The notes under the pieces were generated by a model, which did no database searches, was not told where the DNA came from, and was given only the letters and a program-made list of their open reading frames with translations. Shown here in pieces: positions 26,290-37,832 of a stretch of DNA of 64,000 bases. The translations under genes and the position numbers were made by a program. The DNA lies in NCBI RefSeq assembly GCF_015354735.1, contig NZ_JACEFJ010000004.1, positions 62,001-126,000 of the forward strand, written 5' to 3'. The stretch is from Pararhodonellum marinum. Its GTDB lineage: Bacteria; Bacteroidota; Bacteroidia; Cytophagales; Cyclobacteriaceae. Position 1 is the first letter of the stretch, and the number at the start of each line of letters is the position of its first letter.

Positions 26290-27549
26290 ATGAAGCGTCT
26301 TTATGATCTTTTTGTACTTCTTTTTGCGGGCTTGGCTAAGTCCCTATCCTTCTGCCATACCAAAACCCGCCTACTAGTAAAAGGACAACGGCACACATTA
26401 AGTTCAATAGAGAGATTTAAGTCAAAGAGAAGGGAGGAATTGACATGGTTCCATGCCGCTTCTTTGGGGGAGTATGAGCAAGCCAAACCCGTCATCCTAT
26501 CTTATCGAAAATCATTTCCAGACCAGGCTATTTTACTTACGTTCTTCAGTCCTTCGGGCTATGAAAATACAATAAAAAAGACTCAGGAACCGGTGGACTT
26601 GATTACCTACCTTCCTTTTGATACCGCTTCCAATGCCAAAAGGTTTTTGGAGGCGACCAATCCCAAAAGGGTCTTTTTTGTGAAGTATGAAGTTTGGCCC
26701 AATTATCTGGCGGAAGTCCGGAAAAAGCACATTCCACTTTACCTCTTTTCAGCTTCTTTCCGGTCAGATCAAATTTATTTCAAATCCTATGGAGGGCTAT
26801 TTCGCCAAGCTCTGGGTCACTTTGATCATATTTTTACTCAAAATTCGGCATCAGTTAGCTTGCTTGAAAAAATTGGGATTGATAAGGTTTCTCTTTCTGG
26901 TGATACCCGTTTCGACAGGGTTCATATGACGCGGATGAATCCTAAATCTTTTCCGGAACTTTCTCCTTTTACAAATGGCCATAAAGTGATGGTCATTGGT
27001 TCTGCCTGGCAAGAAGATATGGATATTTTGCTTCCTTACATTAATAGTATGCAGGGTTTCCAATATATCATAGCACCTCATGACATCAATCATCAGGTGA
27101 TAGAATCATGGAAAGCAGCTATAAAGCATAAAAGCCAAAGATATTCTGAATGGCTGAAGAACCCGGATATTGAAGCAAAATTGCTTTTTATTGACAACAT
27201 TGGCATGCTGTCCTCCCTTTACCAATTTGCCTACATCGCATATGTGGGAGGCGCTTTTGGCAAGGGGCTGCACAACATCCTTGAACCCATTGCTTTTGGA
27301 ATACCGGTGGTTTTTGGTAAACTCCGGAAGGAGAGTAAATTTCCTGAGGCAGGTATTGCTGAGCTTGCGGGATGTGGTTTTTCGGTAGAAAATGCCGTAC
27401 AACTGAACACCGTTCTTACCCAGCTTCAGGAGGGAGATAGGTATGTGAAAGCCTGTAAAGCATCTGAGGAATACGTGGAGGCCAATCTGGGAAGTGCAAC
27501 CAAAATCATTGACAAAGTAATTCAACTGGAAAAAAAGGATGAAAGGTAG
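26290..27549 (+). CDS. kdtA: 3-deoxy-D-manno-octulosonic acid (Kdo) transferase
   Basis: Transfers Kdo from CMP-Kdo to lipid A precursor at the inner membrane, the first step of LPS core assembly. The 419-residue protein has an N-terminal membrane anchor (LFVLLFAGLAKSL), the signature WFHAASLGEYEQAKP, and the GT-B C-terminal domain with VGGAFGKGLHNILEP binding the nucleotide. The ATG at 26290 (MKRLYDLFV) is the natural start; the frame upstream adds 12 unrelated residues. The last 11 nt overlap rsgA. Also known as waaA. Confidence 0.93.
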   Translation: MKRLYDLFVLLFAGLAKSLSFCHTKTRLLVKGQRHTLSSIERFKSKRREELTWFHAASLGEYEQAKPVILSYRKSFPDQAILLTFFSPSGYENTIKKTQEPVDLITYLPFDTASNAKRFLEATNPKRVFFVKYEVWPNYLAEVRKKHIPLYLFSASFRSDQIYFKSYGGLFRQALGHFDHIFTQNSASVSLLEKIGIDKVSLSGDTRFDRVHMTRMNPKSFPELSPFTNGHKVMVIGSAWQEDMDILLPYINSMQGFQYIIAPHDINHQVIESWKAAIKHKSQRYSEWLKNPDIEAKLLFIDNIGMLSSLYQFAYIAYVGGAFGKGLHNILEPIAFGIPVVFGKLRKESKFPEAGIAELAGCGFSVENAVQLNTVLTQLQEGDRYVKACKASEEYVEANLGSATKIIDKVIQLEKKDER

Positions 27550-28459
27550 AGTGATTAAATCAACAGGTAGTTGGTACCATGTTCAGTTAGGGGAGGAAAC
27601 CATTCAGGCAAGACTTCGGGGTAAATTCAAACAAGAGGAACTCAAACTCACCAACCCTGTGGCTGTGGGTGACTGGGTGAAAATTGCCAAAGAGGCAGAT
27701 CAGGCTACATGGGTGATCCAGGATATCTTGCCAAGAGAAAATTACATCATCCGAAAATCCACCAGAAAACAGCATTTTTCACATATTTTGGCTTCCAATA
27801 TTGACCAGGCCTTCTTGATCATTACCTTAAGGAATCCACGGACTTCTTTGGGTTTTATCGACCGATTCTTGGTTTCCACAGAAAGTTTCAGGATCCCGGC
27901 CTTTTTGATCATCAATAAAATGGATCTGATCAAAGAAAGGGATATGGAATTTCTGGAAGTTATTCAAGAGATCTACAAACCATTGGGATATCCTGTTTAT
28001 GAAATCTCTGCACTGGAAAATGATGACCTCAAAGAAAAACTTTTGCCTATACTCAAAGGAAAATCCACCCTGTTGGCAGGTCATTCTGGCGTTGGAAAAT
28101 CCACCCTGCTCAACGAACTTGCTACTGGAGCTAATCAAGTCACCAGGGAAGTATCAAAATTCACTACCAAAGGAGTTCATACCACCACATTTGCCGAGAT
28201 GTTTCCCATGCCTGAAGGAGGCTACTTAATCGATACACCTGGAATCAAGGAATTTGGTATTTTGGAGATAGAAGGTCAGGAGCTTTCCCATTACTTTGTG
28301 GAACTGAGGGACTATCTAGGTAAATGTAAGTACCATAACTGTACCCACATCAATGAACCGGGGTGCTTGGTGTTGGAGCGACTTGAGGAAGGGTATATCC
28401 ATCCCTACCGCTATGACAGTTATTTGAAAATTTACCATGAAGAAGACAGTCATCGCTAG
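27539..28459 (+). CDS. rsgA: Ribosome small-subunit-dependent GTPase A
   Basis: A circularly permuted GTPase that helps the late maturation of the 30S ribosomal subunit. In 306 residues, an N-terminal OB domain (1-70) is followed by the permuted G domain with G4 NKMD (126-129) ahead of G1 GHSGVGKST (181-189) and G3 DTPG (232-235). The C-terminal zinc-binding domain carries Cys263, Cys268, His270 and Cys276. Everything needed for activity is present. It overlaps kdtA by 11 nt, which implies translational coupling. Confidence 0.95.
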   Translation: MKGRVIKSTGSWYHVQLGEETIQARLRGKFKQEELKLTNPVAVGDWVKIAKEADQATWVIQDILPRENYIIRKSTRKQHFSHILASNIDQAFLIITLRNPRTSLGFIDRFLVSTESFRIPAFLIINKMDLIKERDMEFLEVIQEIYKPLGYPVYEISALENDDLKEKLLPILKGKSTLLAGHSGVGKSTLLNELATGANQVTREVSKFTTKGVHTTTFAEMFPMPEGGYLIDTPGIKEFGILEIEGQELSHYFVELRDYLGKCKYHNCTHINEPGCLVLERLEEGYIHPYRYDSYLKIYHEEDSHR

Positions 28460-28569
28460 CTTAAGTTGTAGGAGTTGGGTGGTTTCTCCAAGTTTCCTCT
28501 ACCTTTCTTTGAAACCATCCACATTTGATTTAATTTTCATTTTTTAAACAGGGGCGGACATTAGACAAA

Positions 28570-29073
28570 ATGAATGAAACTAAAACACTGGTACTGAACC
28601 ACAAGCAGGTGCAACAGAAAATCACCCGGATGGCCTATGAGATCTACGAACGAAATGTGGGAGAAGCAGGGGTAGTGGTTGCTGGAATCTCTGGAATGGG
28701 CTACAGGCTGGCTTTGTTGCTTGCTAAAAAATTGGAGGAAATTTCTCCCCTTAAAGTGGAGATCATGGAAGTTAAACTGGATAAGTTTGCTGTGGTACAG
28801 GGGGAGGTAGTCTTGTCTAAGGTCTTTGATTTAGAGGACCACTGCCTTATTTTGGTGGATGATGTATTGAATACCGGGAAAACCCTGGCCTATGCCTTAA
28901 AACCATTTCTTGAAATCCCAATTCGTAAAATTGAGATCGCGGTACTGGTCAATCGGAGCCACAAGCTCTTTCCTGTTACTGCGGATTATACAGGATTTGC
29001 CCTAGCTACCACCCTCAGCGAACGCATAGCCGTGGACTTAGAGGGGGAAAATTACACCGTGCACCTTCATTAA
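28570..29073 (+). CDS. PyrR-like phosphoribosyltransferase domain protein
   Basis: A 167-residue type I phosphoribosyltransferase. The PRPP-binding motif is [18 protein letters not shown], preceded by the flexible-loop region with [15 protein letters not shown]. Spacing and length are close to PyrR/uracil phosphoribosyltransferase and to hypoxanthine-type enzymes. The base specificity is not clear, and the RNA-binding role of Firmicutes PyrR cannot be assumed here. It precedes panB by only 7 nt, so the two are likely co-transcribed. Confidence 0.8.
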   Translation: MNETKTLVLNHKQVQQKITRMAYEIYERNVGEAGVVVAGISGMGYRLALLLAKKLEEISPLKVEIMEVKLDKFAVVQGEVVLSKVFDLEDHCLILVDDVLNTGKTLAYALKPFLEIPIRKIEIAVLVNRSHKLFPVTADYTGFALATTLSERIAVDLEGENYTVHLH

Positions 29074-29080
29074 ATCCACT

Positions 29081-29902
29081 ATGTCCATACATCAATCCTC
29101 CAACGTCAAAAGAATCACAACTCACATCCTGCAGGAGATGAAAAACAGGGGAGAAAAAATCTCTATGTTAACAGCCTATGATTTTACCATGGCAGGAATC
29201 GTGGATACTGCCGGTATTGACATCATTCTTGTAGGTGATTCTGCATCCAATGTGATGGCTGGACATGAAACTACCCTTCCTATTACCCTAGATCAAATGA
29301 TTTACCATGCTACCTCAGTGGTCAGGGGAGTGAAAAGGGCTTTTGTAGTGGTTGATATTCCATTTGGGTCCTATCAAGGCAATAGTTCTGAGGCCCTTCG
29401 TTCCGCCATCCGTATCATGAAGGAATCGGGTGGTCATGCTGTTAAGGTAGAGGGAGGATCTGAAATAAAGGAGTCTGTGAGCAGGATTTTAAGTGCCGGA
29501 GTTCCTGTGATGGGCCATTTGGGCCTTACGCCCCAATCTATTTATAAGTTTGGCACTTATACGGTCAGAGCCAAGGAAGAAACCGAAGCTCAAAAATTAT
29601 TGGATGACGCAAAGATTTTGGAAGATTGTGGCTGTTTTGCAATTGTTCTTGAAAAAATTCCTGCTTCCCTTGCCAAAAAAGTAGCGGAAAGTATCAGCAT
29701 CCCCATCATCGGGATCGGGGCCGGCCCACATGTGGATGGTCAGGTATTGGTAGTCCATGACATGTTGGGGATCACCCAAGAATTTCAGCCCCGTTTTTTG
29801 CGTCAATACGCCGATTTGAGAGCAGACATGAACAAAGCAGTTCAAAACTATATCAAAGACGTCAAGTCAAAGGATTTTCCCAATGATCAAGAGAGTTATT
29901 GA
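29081..29902 (+). CDS. panB: 3-methyl-2-oxobutanoate hydroxymethyltransferase
   Basis: Makes ketopantoate from 2-oxoisovalerate and methylene-tetrahydrofolate, the first dedicated step of pantothenate and CoA synthesis. The 273-residue TIM barrel shows the family motifs: [30 protein letters not shown] (Mg2+-binding Asp), [16 protein letters not shown] and the C-terminal [15 protein letters not shown] with HDMLG. Length is normal. No panC or panD lies nearby. Confidence 0.96.
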   Translation: MSIHQSSNVKRITTHILQEMKNRGEKISMLTAYDFTMAGIVDTAGIDIILVGDSASNVMAGHETTLPITLDQMIYHATSVVRGVKRAFVVVDIPFGSYQGNSSEALRSAIRIMKESGGHAVKVEGGSEIKESVSRILSAGVPVMGHLGLTPQSIYKFGTYTVRAKEETEAQKLLDDAKILEDCGCFAIVLEKIPASLAKKVAESISIPIIGIGAGPHVDGQVLVVHDMLGITQEFQPRFLRQYADLRADMNKAVQNYIKDVKSKDFPNDQESY

Positions 29903-30130
29903 TAGTAAATGACTGGATGAATCAAGTGCTCGCCATCAGTTCATATCCTAACTCTGTACAAATCCTTGTCCATCTAATTTCACCTACTATGTCTAGGGTC
30001 AAATCTGGCTTTCACGATCTTTAACTAGGGAAAAAACCCAATATTTTGCTTATTTTAGCCATCGGTTTTAAGAAGGCCTCATTTGGGGGCCAATTTCCCA
30101 TCAATGGATTTTTACCTGAATCAAAAGTAA

Positions 30131-32371
<2,241 letters not shown>

Positions 32372-32390
32372 GTTGTATTCTGAAATTTTA

Positions 32391-32431
32391 AAAAGAAGCC
32401 TTTGATGTCTACGGATTCAGAGGCTTTTTTT
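32391..32431 (+). terminator. Intrinsic terminator after icd
   Basis: AGCCTTTGA (32397-32405) pairs with TCAGAGGCT (32417-32425) with one G-U pair, followed by six Ts. It begins about 20 nt after the isocitrate dehydrogenase stop codon. Confidence 0.75.
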
Positions 32432-32642
32432 AAATGCCCAATTAAGACTAGTTGCCTATAAAAATGAAATTTAATTTTTTGATTTTTCTCCAAAGAGAAA
32501 TCGGCCAAACTTAAAGCTTGTTCCCTTTGTATACACAAATGCCTTCCTTATAATCAAAAAAATGTTTTGTATTTTTTTTTGGAACCAAATTAAACTTGAA
32601 TCGTTTTAATCACATAACTATTATTAAAACCACAATAAAATT

Positions 32643-33620
32643 ATGTTTAAGATGAAAAAAATGACAAATCTTAGCGGTAAAGCTTTGGCTTTTATGGCTT
32701 TAGCTGGTTTCACGCTTGCCTGTTCGAGTGATGATCCTGATCCAGTAACACCACCACCGGTTACTGAAGATCAAAACATTGTAGAGATTGCAGAAGAAAG
32801 TGAGGATTTCACTGTGTTGGTAACAGCTTTAGAGGAAGCAGATTTGATTACTCCACTTTCTGGAGATGGACCATTCACTGTTTTTGCGCCTAATGATGCA
32901 GCGTTTACTGAATTTTTGAGCGATAATGAACTTAGTCCTGATGACCTGTTGAACAATCCTGGATTAGCAGGTATCTTGCAGTATCACGTTGTTGGGGCTG
33001 CAGTTCCTTCTTCTGCTGTAGAAGCAGGTCCAGTAACCACATTGAACGATGAAACATTTTATGTAAGTGTTGATCCTGACGGAGGTATTTGGATCAATGG
33101 AAGAGCTCAGGTGGTCAATGCTGACATTGAAGGAACGAATGGATTTATTCATGAGCTGGACTATGTGATCGAACAACCCACTCAGAATATTACAGAAATA
33201 GCTTTAGCAGCTAATGAGGCGGATACACCAGAATTTACTGAATTGGTAGCCGCATTGACAAGAGCTGATTTAGTCGGGTTGTTTTCAGGTGATGGTTCTG
33301 ATAACTACACTGTGTTTGCGCCTACCGATGCAGCTTTCCAAGCCTTGTACACAGATCTTGGTGTGAGTGGTGTTGAAGAAATTGAGGTTGAAGATCTTAC
33401 TGAAATCTTAAGTTATCATGTAGTCAATGCCAGGGCTTTTTCTCAGGATTTGAGGGAGGGAGCTGTGACTACTTTGAGCGGTGCTGATGTAAATGTAAAT
33501 TTGGCGGACCTACAGATCAACGAATCCGGTTTAATTCCATCTGTCTTAAACGTGCACGCCACAAATGGAGTGTTACATGCCATTGACAGGGTTTTAACTC
33601 CTCCAGTGAGTACTGAGTAA
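32643..33620 (+). CDS. Two-domain fasciclin lipoprotein
   Basis: A 325-residue surface-exposed lipoprotein. The signal peptide ends TLAC (lipidated Cys near residue 27), followed by an acidic/proline linker. Two fasciclin (FAS1) domains follow, at about residues 42-175 and 185-320. Each has the FTVFAPNDAAF / YTVFAPTDAAF box and the YHVV...L...V region. FAS1 domains mediate adhesion to surfaces or polysaccharide. Proteins of this build are common in marine Bacteroidota. It is monocistronic, with terminators before and after. Confidence 0.9.
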   Translation: MFKMKKMTNLSGKALAFMALAGFTLACSSDDPDPVTPPPVTEDQNIVEIAEESEDFTVLVTALEEADLITPLSGDGPFTVFAPNDAAFTEFLSDNELSPDDLLNNPGLAGILQYHVVGAAVPSSAVEAGPVTTLNDETFYVSVDPDGGIWINGRAQVVNADIEGTNGFIHELDYVIEQPTQNITEIALAANEADTPEFTELVAALTRADLVGLFSGDGSDNYTVFAPTDAAFQALYTDLGVSGVEEIEVEDLTEILSYHVVNARAFSQDLREGAVTTLSGADVNVNLADLQINESGLIPSVLNVHATNGVLHAIDRVLTPPVSTE

Positions 33621-33661
33621 TTTTAATTGTTCTCGATTTATACTGGTTTAATTAAATGAAG

Positions 33662-33692
33662 AAAGGAGGCTTTTGGCCTCCTTTTTTTTTTT
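33662..33692 (+). terminator. Intrinsic terminator after the fasciclin gene
   Basis: AAAGGAGGC (33662-33670), loop TTTTG, and GCCTCCTTT (33676-33684) are followed by a run of Ts. It lies between two convergent genes; on the minus strand the following T run is weak. Confidence 0.9.
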
Positions 33693-33709
33693 GATTTTTT
33701 TGGGAGGTT

Positions 33710-34954
33710 TTAAGCGGTTTTCGGCCAATTTTCCACCGAACCCTGGTAAATTGCTTGATTGGATAAGGCTACTGCTATGGCAGTCTTTGCTCCTGTGTAC
33801 ACATTTGAGGCAGGCAAACTTTTTTGTATGAGGGATCTATGGAAATCCTCAAACGCATAAAAAGTCCCATCCTTGTATTTTTCCTGGGATAGGTTGATTC
33901 CTGTTTTGTTGTCATTCCAGTTTAATGGTGTGGCTCCGGATACTCCATCCACTTCCTCTAAGGCCTTTTTTGATTCGGGTTCAGGGTAAAAAATACCATC
34001 ATTCATCAGCAGTGAAACTGTACCCTTGGAACCTTTGATGATAAAGGAATAATCCTCATATTGGTTGGCACAAGTAGCTCCGAAGTTGCCTATCATTCCC
34101 AACGACTCATATCTTGCGGTAACCTGCACATTGTCGTAAGTTTCCCTCCCGTCTTTAAAATGATCTATACCTCCTGTTCCGTAAAGGCTATCTGGAGTGG
34201 CTTCAAATGCCCAATGGATGAAATCCATTTGATGAGAGAGTAATTCTGCCACAAGACCCCCGGAATATTCCTTATACATGCGCCAATTTACCTGCCGTTC
34301 AAGCTGCGGTTCAGGTAAGGGCCTACGCCAGTTCCAGTTTCTATCCCAGCGGGCATCGATCTGGGTTACATTGCCTAAATAACCTTCTGAAATCATTTCT
34401 TTCACTTTGTAGTAAAGTGGAGAATAACGGTATTGATGACCCACTTGTAGCACTAATTTGGAATGATTTTCTGCGAGTTTTACCAGTTCCTGGGCTTCCT
34501 GAATGGAAAAAGCCATGGTTTTTTCCAAGTAAATGTGCTTACCAGCCAATAAAGAATTTTTGGCTTGTTCAAAGTGCTCGTTAAGCGGTGTAGCAATGAT
34601 GACTGCATCCACTTGGTTGCTGTCCAACAATTTTCTGTAATCTGCAAAATAGGTAATCTGGTCAGAGGTCGTTTGTTTCCTTGCTCTGTCCAACCTGAAA
34701 GGCAGGTTATCACAGATGGCTGTTACCCGGAATTCGTCTTTAAAATCACGCAATACTTTATAAATACCACTTCCACGGTCTCCAAATCCTATAATTCCCA
34801 ATCGAAATGGATCAGTTAGGGTACGGCTAACCGTAGAATACAATCCTCCGGGAATTGCAAACGAACCTGCACCTATTGCTGCGTATCTGACGAAATCTCT
34901 TCTATTCAATTTATTTTGGGTTTTAGAAATTTTATTTTCCAATATAAGAAACAA
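33710..34954 (-). CDS. Gfo/Idh/MocA family oxidoreductase with Tat-like leader
   Basis: An NAD(P)-dependent sugar/inositol-type oxidoreductase of 414 residues. An RR-containing leader (NRRDFVRYAAIGAGSFAIPG) suggests Tat export, usual for exported members that act on glycans in Bacteroidota. The Rossmann motif appears as LGIIGFGDRGSG and the dehydrogenase catalytic EKTMAFS (Glu-Lys) follows. Substrate unknown. There is no Met codon near the N-terminus: the start must be TTG, at 34954 or 34942. A palindrome ATGTCA-AAAA-TGACAT (34955-34970) abuts the first of these. Confidence 0.85.
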   Translation of the reverse strand: MFLILENKISKTQNKLNRRDFVRYAAIGAGSFAIPGGLYSTVSRTLTDPFRLGIIGFGDRGSGIYKVLRDFKDEFRVTAICDNLPFRLDRARKQTTSDQITYFADYRKLLDSNQVDAVIIATPLNEHFEQAKNSLLAGKHIYLEKTMAFSIQEAQELVKLAENHSKLVLQVGHQYRYSPLYYKVKEMISEGYLGNVTQIDARWDRNWNWRRPLPEPQLERQVNWRMYKEYSGGLVAELLSHQMDFIHWAFEATPDSLYGTGGIDHFKDGRETYDNVQVTARYESLGMIGNFGATCANQYEDYSFIIKGSKGTVSLLMNDGIFYPEPESKKALEEVDGVSGATPLNWNDNKTGINLSQEKYKDGTFYAFEDFHRSLIQKSLPASNVYTGAKTAIAVALSNQAIYQGSVENWPKTA

Positions 34955-34970
34955 ATGTCAAAAATGACAT
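34955..34970. promoter_or_regulatory. Palindrome ahead of the Gfo/Idh/MocA gene
   Basis: ATGTCA-AAAA-TGACAT is a perfect 6+6 inverted repeat immediately upstream of the possible TTG start codon at 34954. A dimeric regulator could bind it; none is encoded next to it. Confidence 0.35.
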
Positions 34971-35096
34971 CTTGAAAGCTTTTGGCAGTATTTTTACCAG
35001 ATTAAAGGATATTGATTTCCTTTAGTTTGGATGGGATTGGTGTCAGGATTTACAGTAGAATGATTTATATTGTTGAGAGAATAAAAAGTATACTTC

Positions 35097-35939
35097 ATGA
35101 GAGAAGAACCTAAAATAGATTTAATTCAAAAAATCCATAATGCCCACCAATATATCCATAACCATTATCAACACAAAGTATCTGTTGGTATCGTCTTAGG
35201 TACTGGATTGGGTAAACTTATTGATGACATTGAGATAGAAGTGACAATTGATTACAAAGACATTCCTTTTTTTCCCGTCTCGACTGTTGAAAGCCATAGC
35301 GGAAAATTGATTTTTGGCAAGTTGGCTGGGAAAAAGGTGGTTGCCATGCAGGGTCGATTTCACTATTACGAAGGCTATGACATGAAGGAGGTTACTTTCC
35401 CTATCAGGGTCATGAAGCTTTTGGGCGTAACGCATTTGTTCATATCCAATGCTGCAGGCGGATTGCACCCAAGGTTTGAAATAGCCGATTTGATGATTTT
35501 GAACGATCACATTGATCTTTTTCCTGAAAATCCCCTGAGAGGCAAAAACCTGGATGAATTAGGTGTAAGATTTCCTGACATGAGCGCACCCTATGCCTTG
35601 GAGATGGTCGAAAAGGCCATTGAAATAGCAGGAAAAAATGGTATTTCTATTTATCAAGGAGTTTATGCAGGCGTTCAGGGGCCTAATTTGGAAACCCCTG
35701 CCGAATATGCTTACCTTAGAAAAATAGGTGCCGATGCCGTAGGCATGAGTACCATTCCTGAAGTGATTGTTGGCAGACAAATGGGAATGAAAATTTTTGC
35801 GATTTCAGCCATCACAGATCTTTGTTCTCCAGGAAATATCAAACCAATATCGGTACAGGAAGTGATTGCCGCAGCGATGAAAGCTGAACCTGGCATGACC
35901 CTTATTTTCAAATCATTGATCAAAAGTCTTAAGGATTGA
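35097..35939 (+). CDS. Purine nucleoside phosphorylase
   Basis: A trimeric-type (class II, PNP/MTAP family) nucleoside phosphorylase of 280 residues that releases purine bases from (deoxy)inosine or guanosine with phosphate. The family motifs are GIVLGTGLG (phosphate loop), the Ser-His region VESHSGKLIFG, QGRFHYYEGY, the base-binding ISNAAGG and MSTIPEVIVGRQMGM with the catalytic AISAITDLC loop. All features of the active enzyme are present. It is separated from the dihydroorotase-like gene by about 140 nt, so co-transcription is possible but not required. Confidence 0.93.
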   Translation: MREEPKIDLIQKIHNAHQYIHNHYQHKVSVGIVLGTGLGKLIDDIEIEVTIDYKDIPFFPVSTVESHSGKLIFGKLAGKKVVAMQGRFHYYEGYDMKEVTFPIRVMKLLGVTHLFISNAAGGLHPRFEIADLMILNDHIDLFPENPLRGKNLDELGVRFPDMSAPYALEMVEKAIEIAGKNGISIYQGVYAGVQGPNLETPAEYAYLRKIGADAVGMSTIPEVIVGRQMGMKIFAISAITDLCSPGNIKPISVQEVIAAAMKAEPGMTLIFKSLIKSLKD

Positions 35940-36079
35940 ATCGATCTTAAAGGTTCTTAAAACGAGCTTTTTTATGATTTGATATTAGGAAGTACATAAT
36001 GACGGGAATTGTAGCTAATTTTCTGTGGAATTTTCCATATTAAAGATTATTGTTGCAGTTTTGCAAAAACCTTTACCCT

Positions 36080-37321
36080 ATGACCGTCTTATTCAAGTCC
36101 CTCCGTGTAATAGACCCGCATGGTATTCAGGATGCAGCCGATTATTTTTTTAATGGAAGTGACATCAAGCCTGTAATGGATTCAGAAAACAAGGAAGCAG
36201 ACCTTACCATAGAAGCGGGTGACTTTTTGGCTTCTCAGGGTTGGATAGATCTCAGGTGCCTGGCGGGAGAACCTGGCTTGGAGTCAAAGGAAACGCTGGA
36301 GAGTTTAGGGGAAAGTTTAAAAGTAAGCGGTTTTTCCCAGGCCGTACTGCTACCCAATACGCAACCGGTAGTTCAAAGTAAAAACGAGGCTGAATTTATC
36401 AAAAATAAAACCAAGGATTTTTTTACCACTATTCATCTACAAGCGGCTGTCACAAAAGACACCTTGGGAGAAGATCTTACGGAAATTCTTGATCTTCATC
36501 ACAACGGTGTAAAATTATTTGGAGATGGTTTGGTCCCTTTGTCCAACTCAGACAGACTCATGAAGATCTTGCAATACCTGCAGAAATTCAATGGATTGCT
36601 TTTTGATCAGGCCTATGATCCACTTTTGGCTCTTTTTGGGCAAATGCATGAGGGACCCGTTTCCACGCAACTTGGCATGAAGGGCATCCCTTCTCTTGCC
36701 GAAGAAGTGGCCATTCAGAAGAACATAGAAATTTTGAAATATACAGGGGGTCGCATCCATTTTCAAACCATCAGCACAGCCAAAGCAGTGGATTATATTA
36801 GACTTGCCAAAAAAGAGGGGCTTAGAGTAACTGCCGATGTTTCGCTTTACCAATTGCTTTTTTTGGATGAAGATTTGAAAGCCTTTGATGCCAATTTAAA
36901 AGTAAATCCCCCCTTCCGCACCTCATCTGAAAGAGCAGCCCTAATAGAGGGATTGAAAGATGGTACCATAGATGCGATTGTCTCCAACCATCAGCCTGTG
37001 GATTTTGATCAAAAACACATGGAATTTGATCTGGCAGCCTTTGGCATGGCCGGTCTGCAAACTTTTTTACCTGGCTTGGTTAAATTATCCGAAGAGCTAG
37101 GATGGCCTTTGTTGATCCAAAAACTGACAGAAGGTCCTTCAAAGGTTTTATCAGTTTCCAATGCCAAAAGTTTCACCGTTTTTGATCCGAAAGAGGCCTG
37201 GACTTATCACTTGAAATCCAATCGCTCGCTTTCGTCTAATTCCCCATGGTTTGGAAAGACACTGACTGGAAAAGTAAAATATGTGATCAATCAAGGTAAA
37301 TTTGAGCAGATAGATGGGTAA
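36080..37321 (+). CDS. Dihydroorotase paralogue lacking metal ligands (pseudoenzyme)
   Basis: A 413-residue protein with the whole amidohydrolase scaffold of dihydroorotase but none of the zinc site. Where an active enzyme has DxHxH this has WIDLRCLAGEPG (Asp57-Leu-Arg-Cys60). The later His ligands are also lost: FDQAYD instead of a His-containing loop, IHFQTIST instead of HISTA, and SNHQPVD instead of TDHAPH. The putative carbamylated-Lys loop VKLFGDG is retained. Catalytic activity is therefore unlikely. A structural partner role, as for the inactive PyrC' in Pseudomonas aspartate transcarbamylase, is a sensible inference. The active copy is at 57463. The gene overlaps the downstream DUF4199 gene by 8 nt. 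Confidence 0.88.
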   Translation: MTVLFKSLRVIDPHGIQDAADYFFNGSDIKPVMDSENKEADLTIEAGDFLASQGWIDLRCLAGEPGLESKETLESLGESLKVSGFSQAVLLPNTQPVVQSKNEAEFIKNKTKDFFTTIHLQAAVTKDTLGEDLTEILDLHHNGVKLFGDGLVPLSNSDRLMKILQYLQKFNGLLFDQAYDPLLALFGQMHEGPVSTQLGMKGIPSLAEEVAIQKNIEILKYTGGRIHFQTISTAKAVDYIRLAKKEGLRVTADVSLYQLLFLDEDLKAFDANLKVNPPFRTSSERAALIEGLKDGTIDAIVSNHQPVDFDQKHMEFDLAAFGMAGLQTFLPGLVKLSEELGWPLLIQKLTEGPSKVLSVSNAKSFTVFDPKEAWTYHLKSNRSLSSNSPWFGKTLTGKVKYVINQGKFEQIDG

Positions 37322-37826
37322 ATACCTGAATGCTTCCTTTCCATTTGGGCTTACAGGAGGAGCTTTTTGTATCATAGCATTTTGGTTGATGCACTGGATG
37401 GGTCAAGAACCTGTTAACATTACCTTGACTTTCGGATACCTCATCATCCCCATTTTCGTATTTCTTGGAATCAAAAATTACAGAGACAAACTCAATGGAG
37501 GAGAATTGTTTTTCGGCCCAGGCATGACAGTTGGATTTTGTATTTATATGCTTATCGCAATGATGTCCGCTATAAACGTTTGGGTTGCCCTCTCTATACT
37601 TCCTGAGATTTTGGAAACCTATCGGGATTTGAAATACAATATGGTGCTGACCAACAAAACCCGACTTATTGAGCAACTGGATGCGGACGCAGTTGAAAAA
37701 ACCCTGCAAAGCATCCAATCCATGAGTGCCTATAATGCAGCAATCGATGATTTTTTAAGAAAAATATTTCCCGGACTGTTTTTTACTATCATTATTTCTA
37801 TAATTTTAAAGAGAACTAAAACCTAA
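37314..37826 (+). CDS. DUF4199 membrane protein (1)
   Basis: A 170-residue integral membrane protein with about four hydrophobic segments (for example AFCIIAFWLMHWM, LIIPIFVFLGI, TVGFCIYMLIAMMSAINVWVAL, and a C-terminal FPGLFFTIIISIIL). It fits DUF4199, a Bacteroidota family of unknown function that is often found in tandem copies. The start overlaps the end of the dihydroorotase-like gene by 8 nt and the next copy begins 6 nt after its stop, so this is one transcription unit. Confidence 0.75.
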   Translation: MGKYLNASFPFGLTGGAFCIIAFWLMHWMGQEPVNITLTFGYLIIPIFVFLGIKNYRDKLNGGELFFGPGMTVGFCIYMLIAMMSAINVWVALSILPEILETYRDLKYNMVLTNKTRLIEQLDADAVEKTLQSIQSMSAYNAAIDDFLRKIFPGLFFTIIISIILKRTKT

Positions 37827-37832
37827 CATTTT

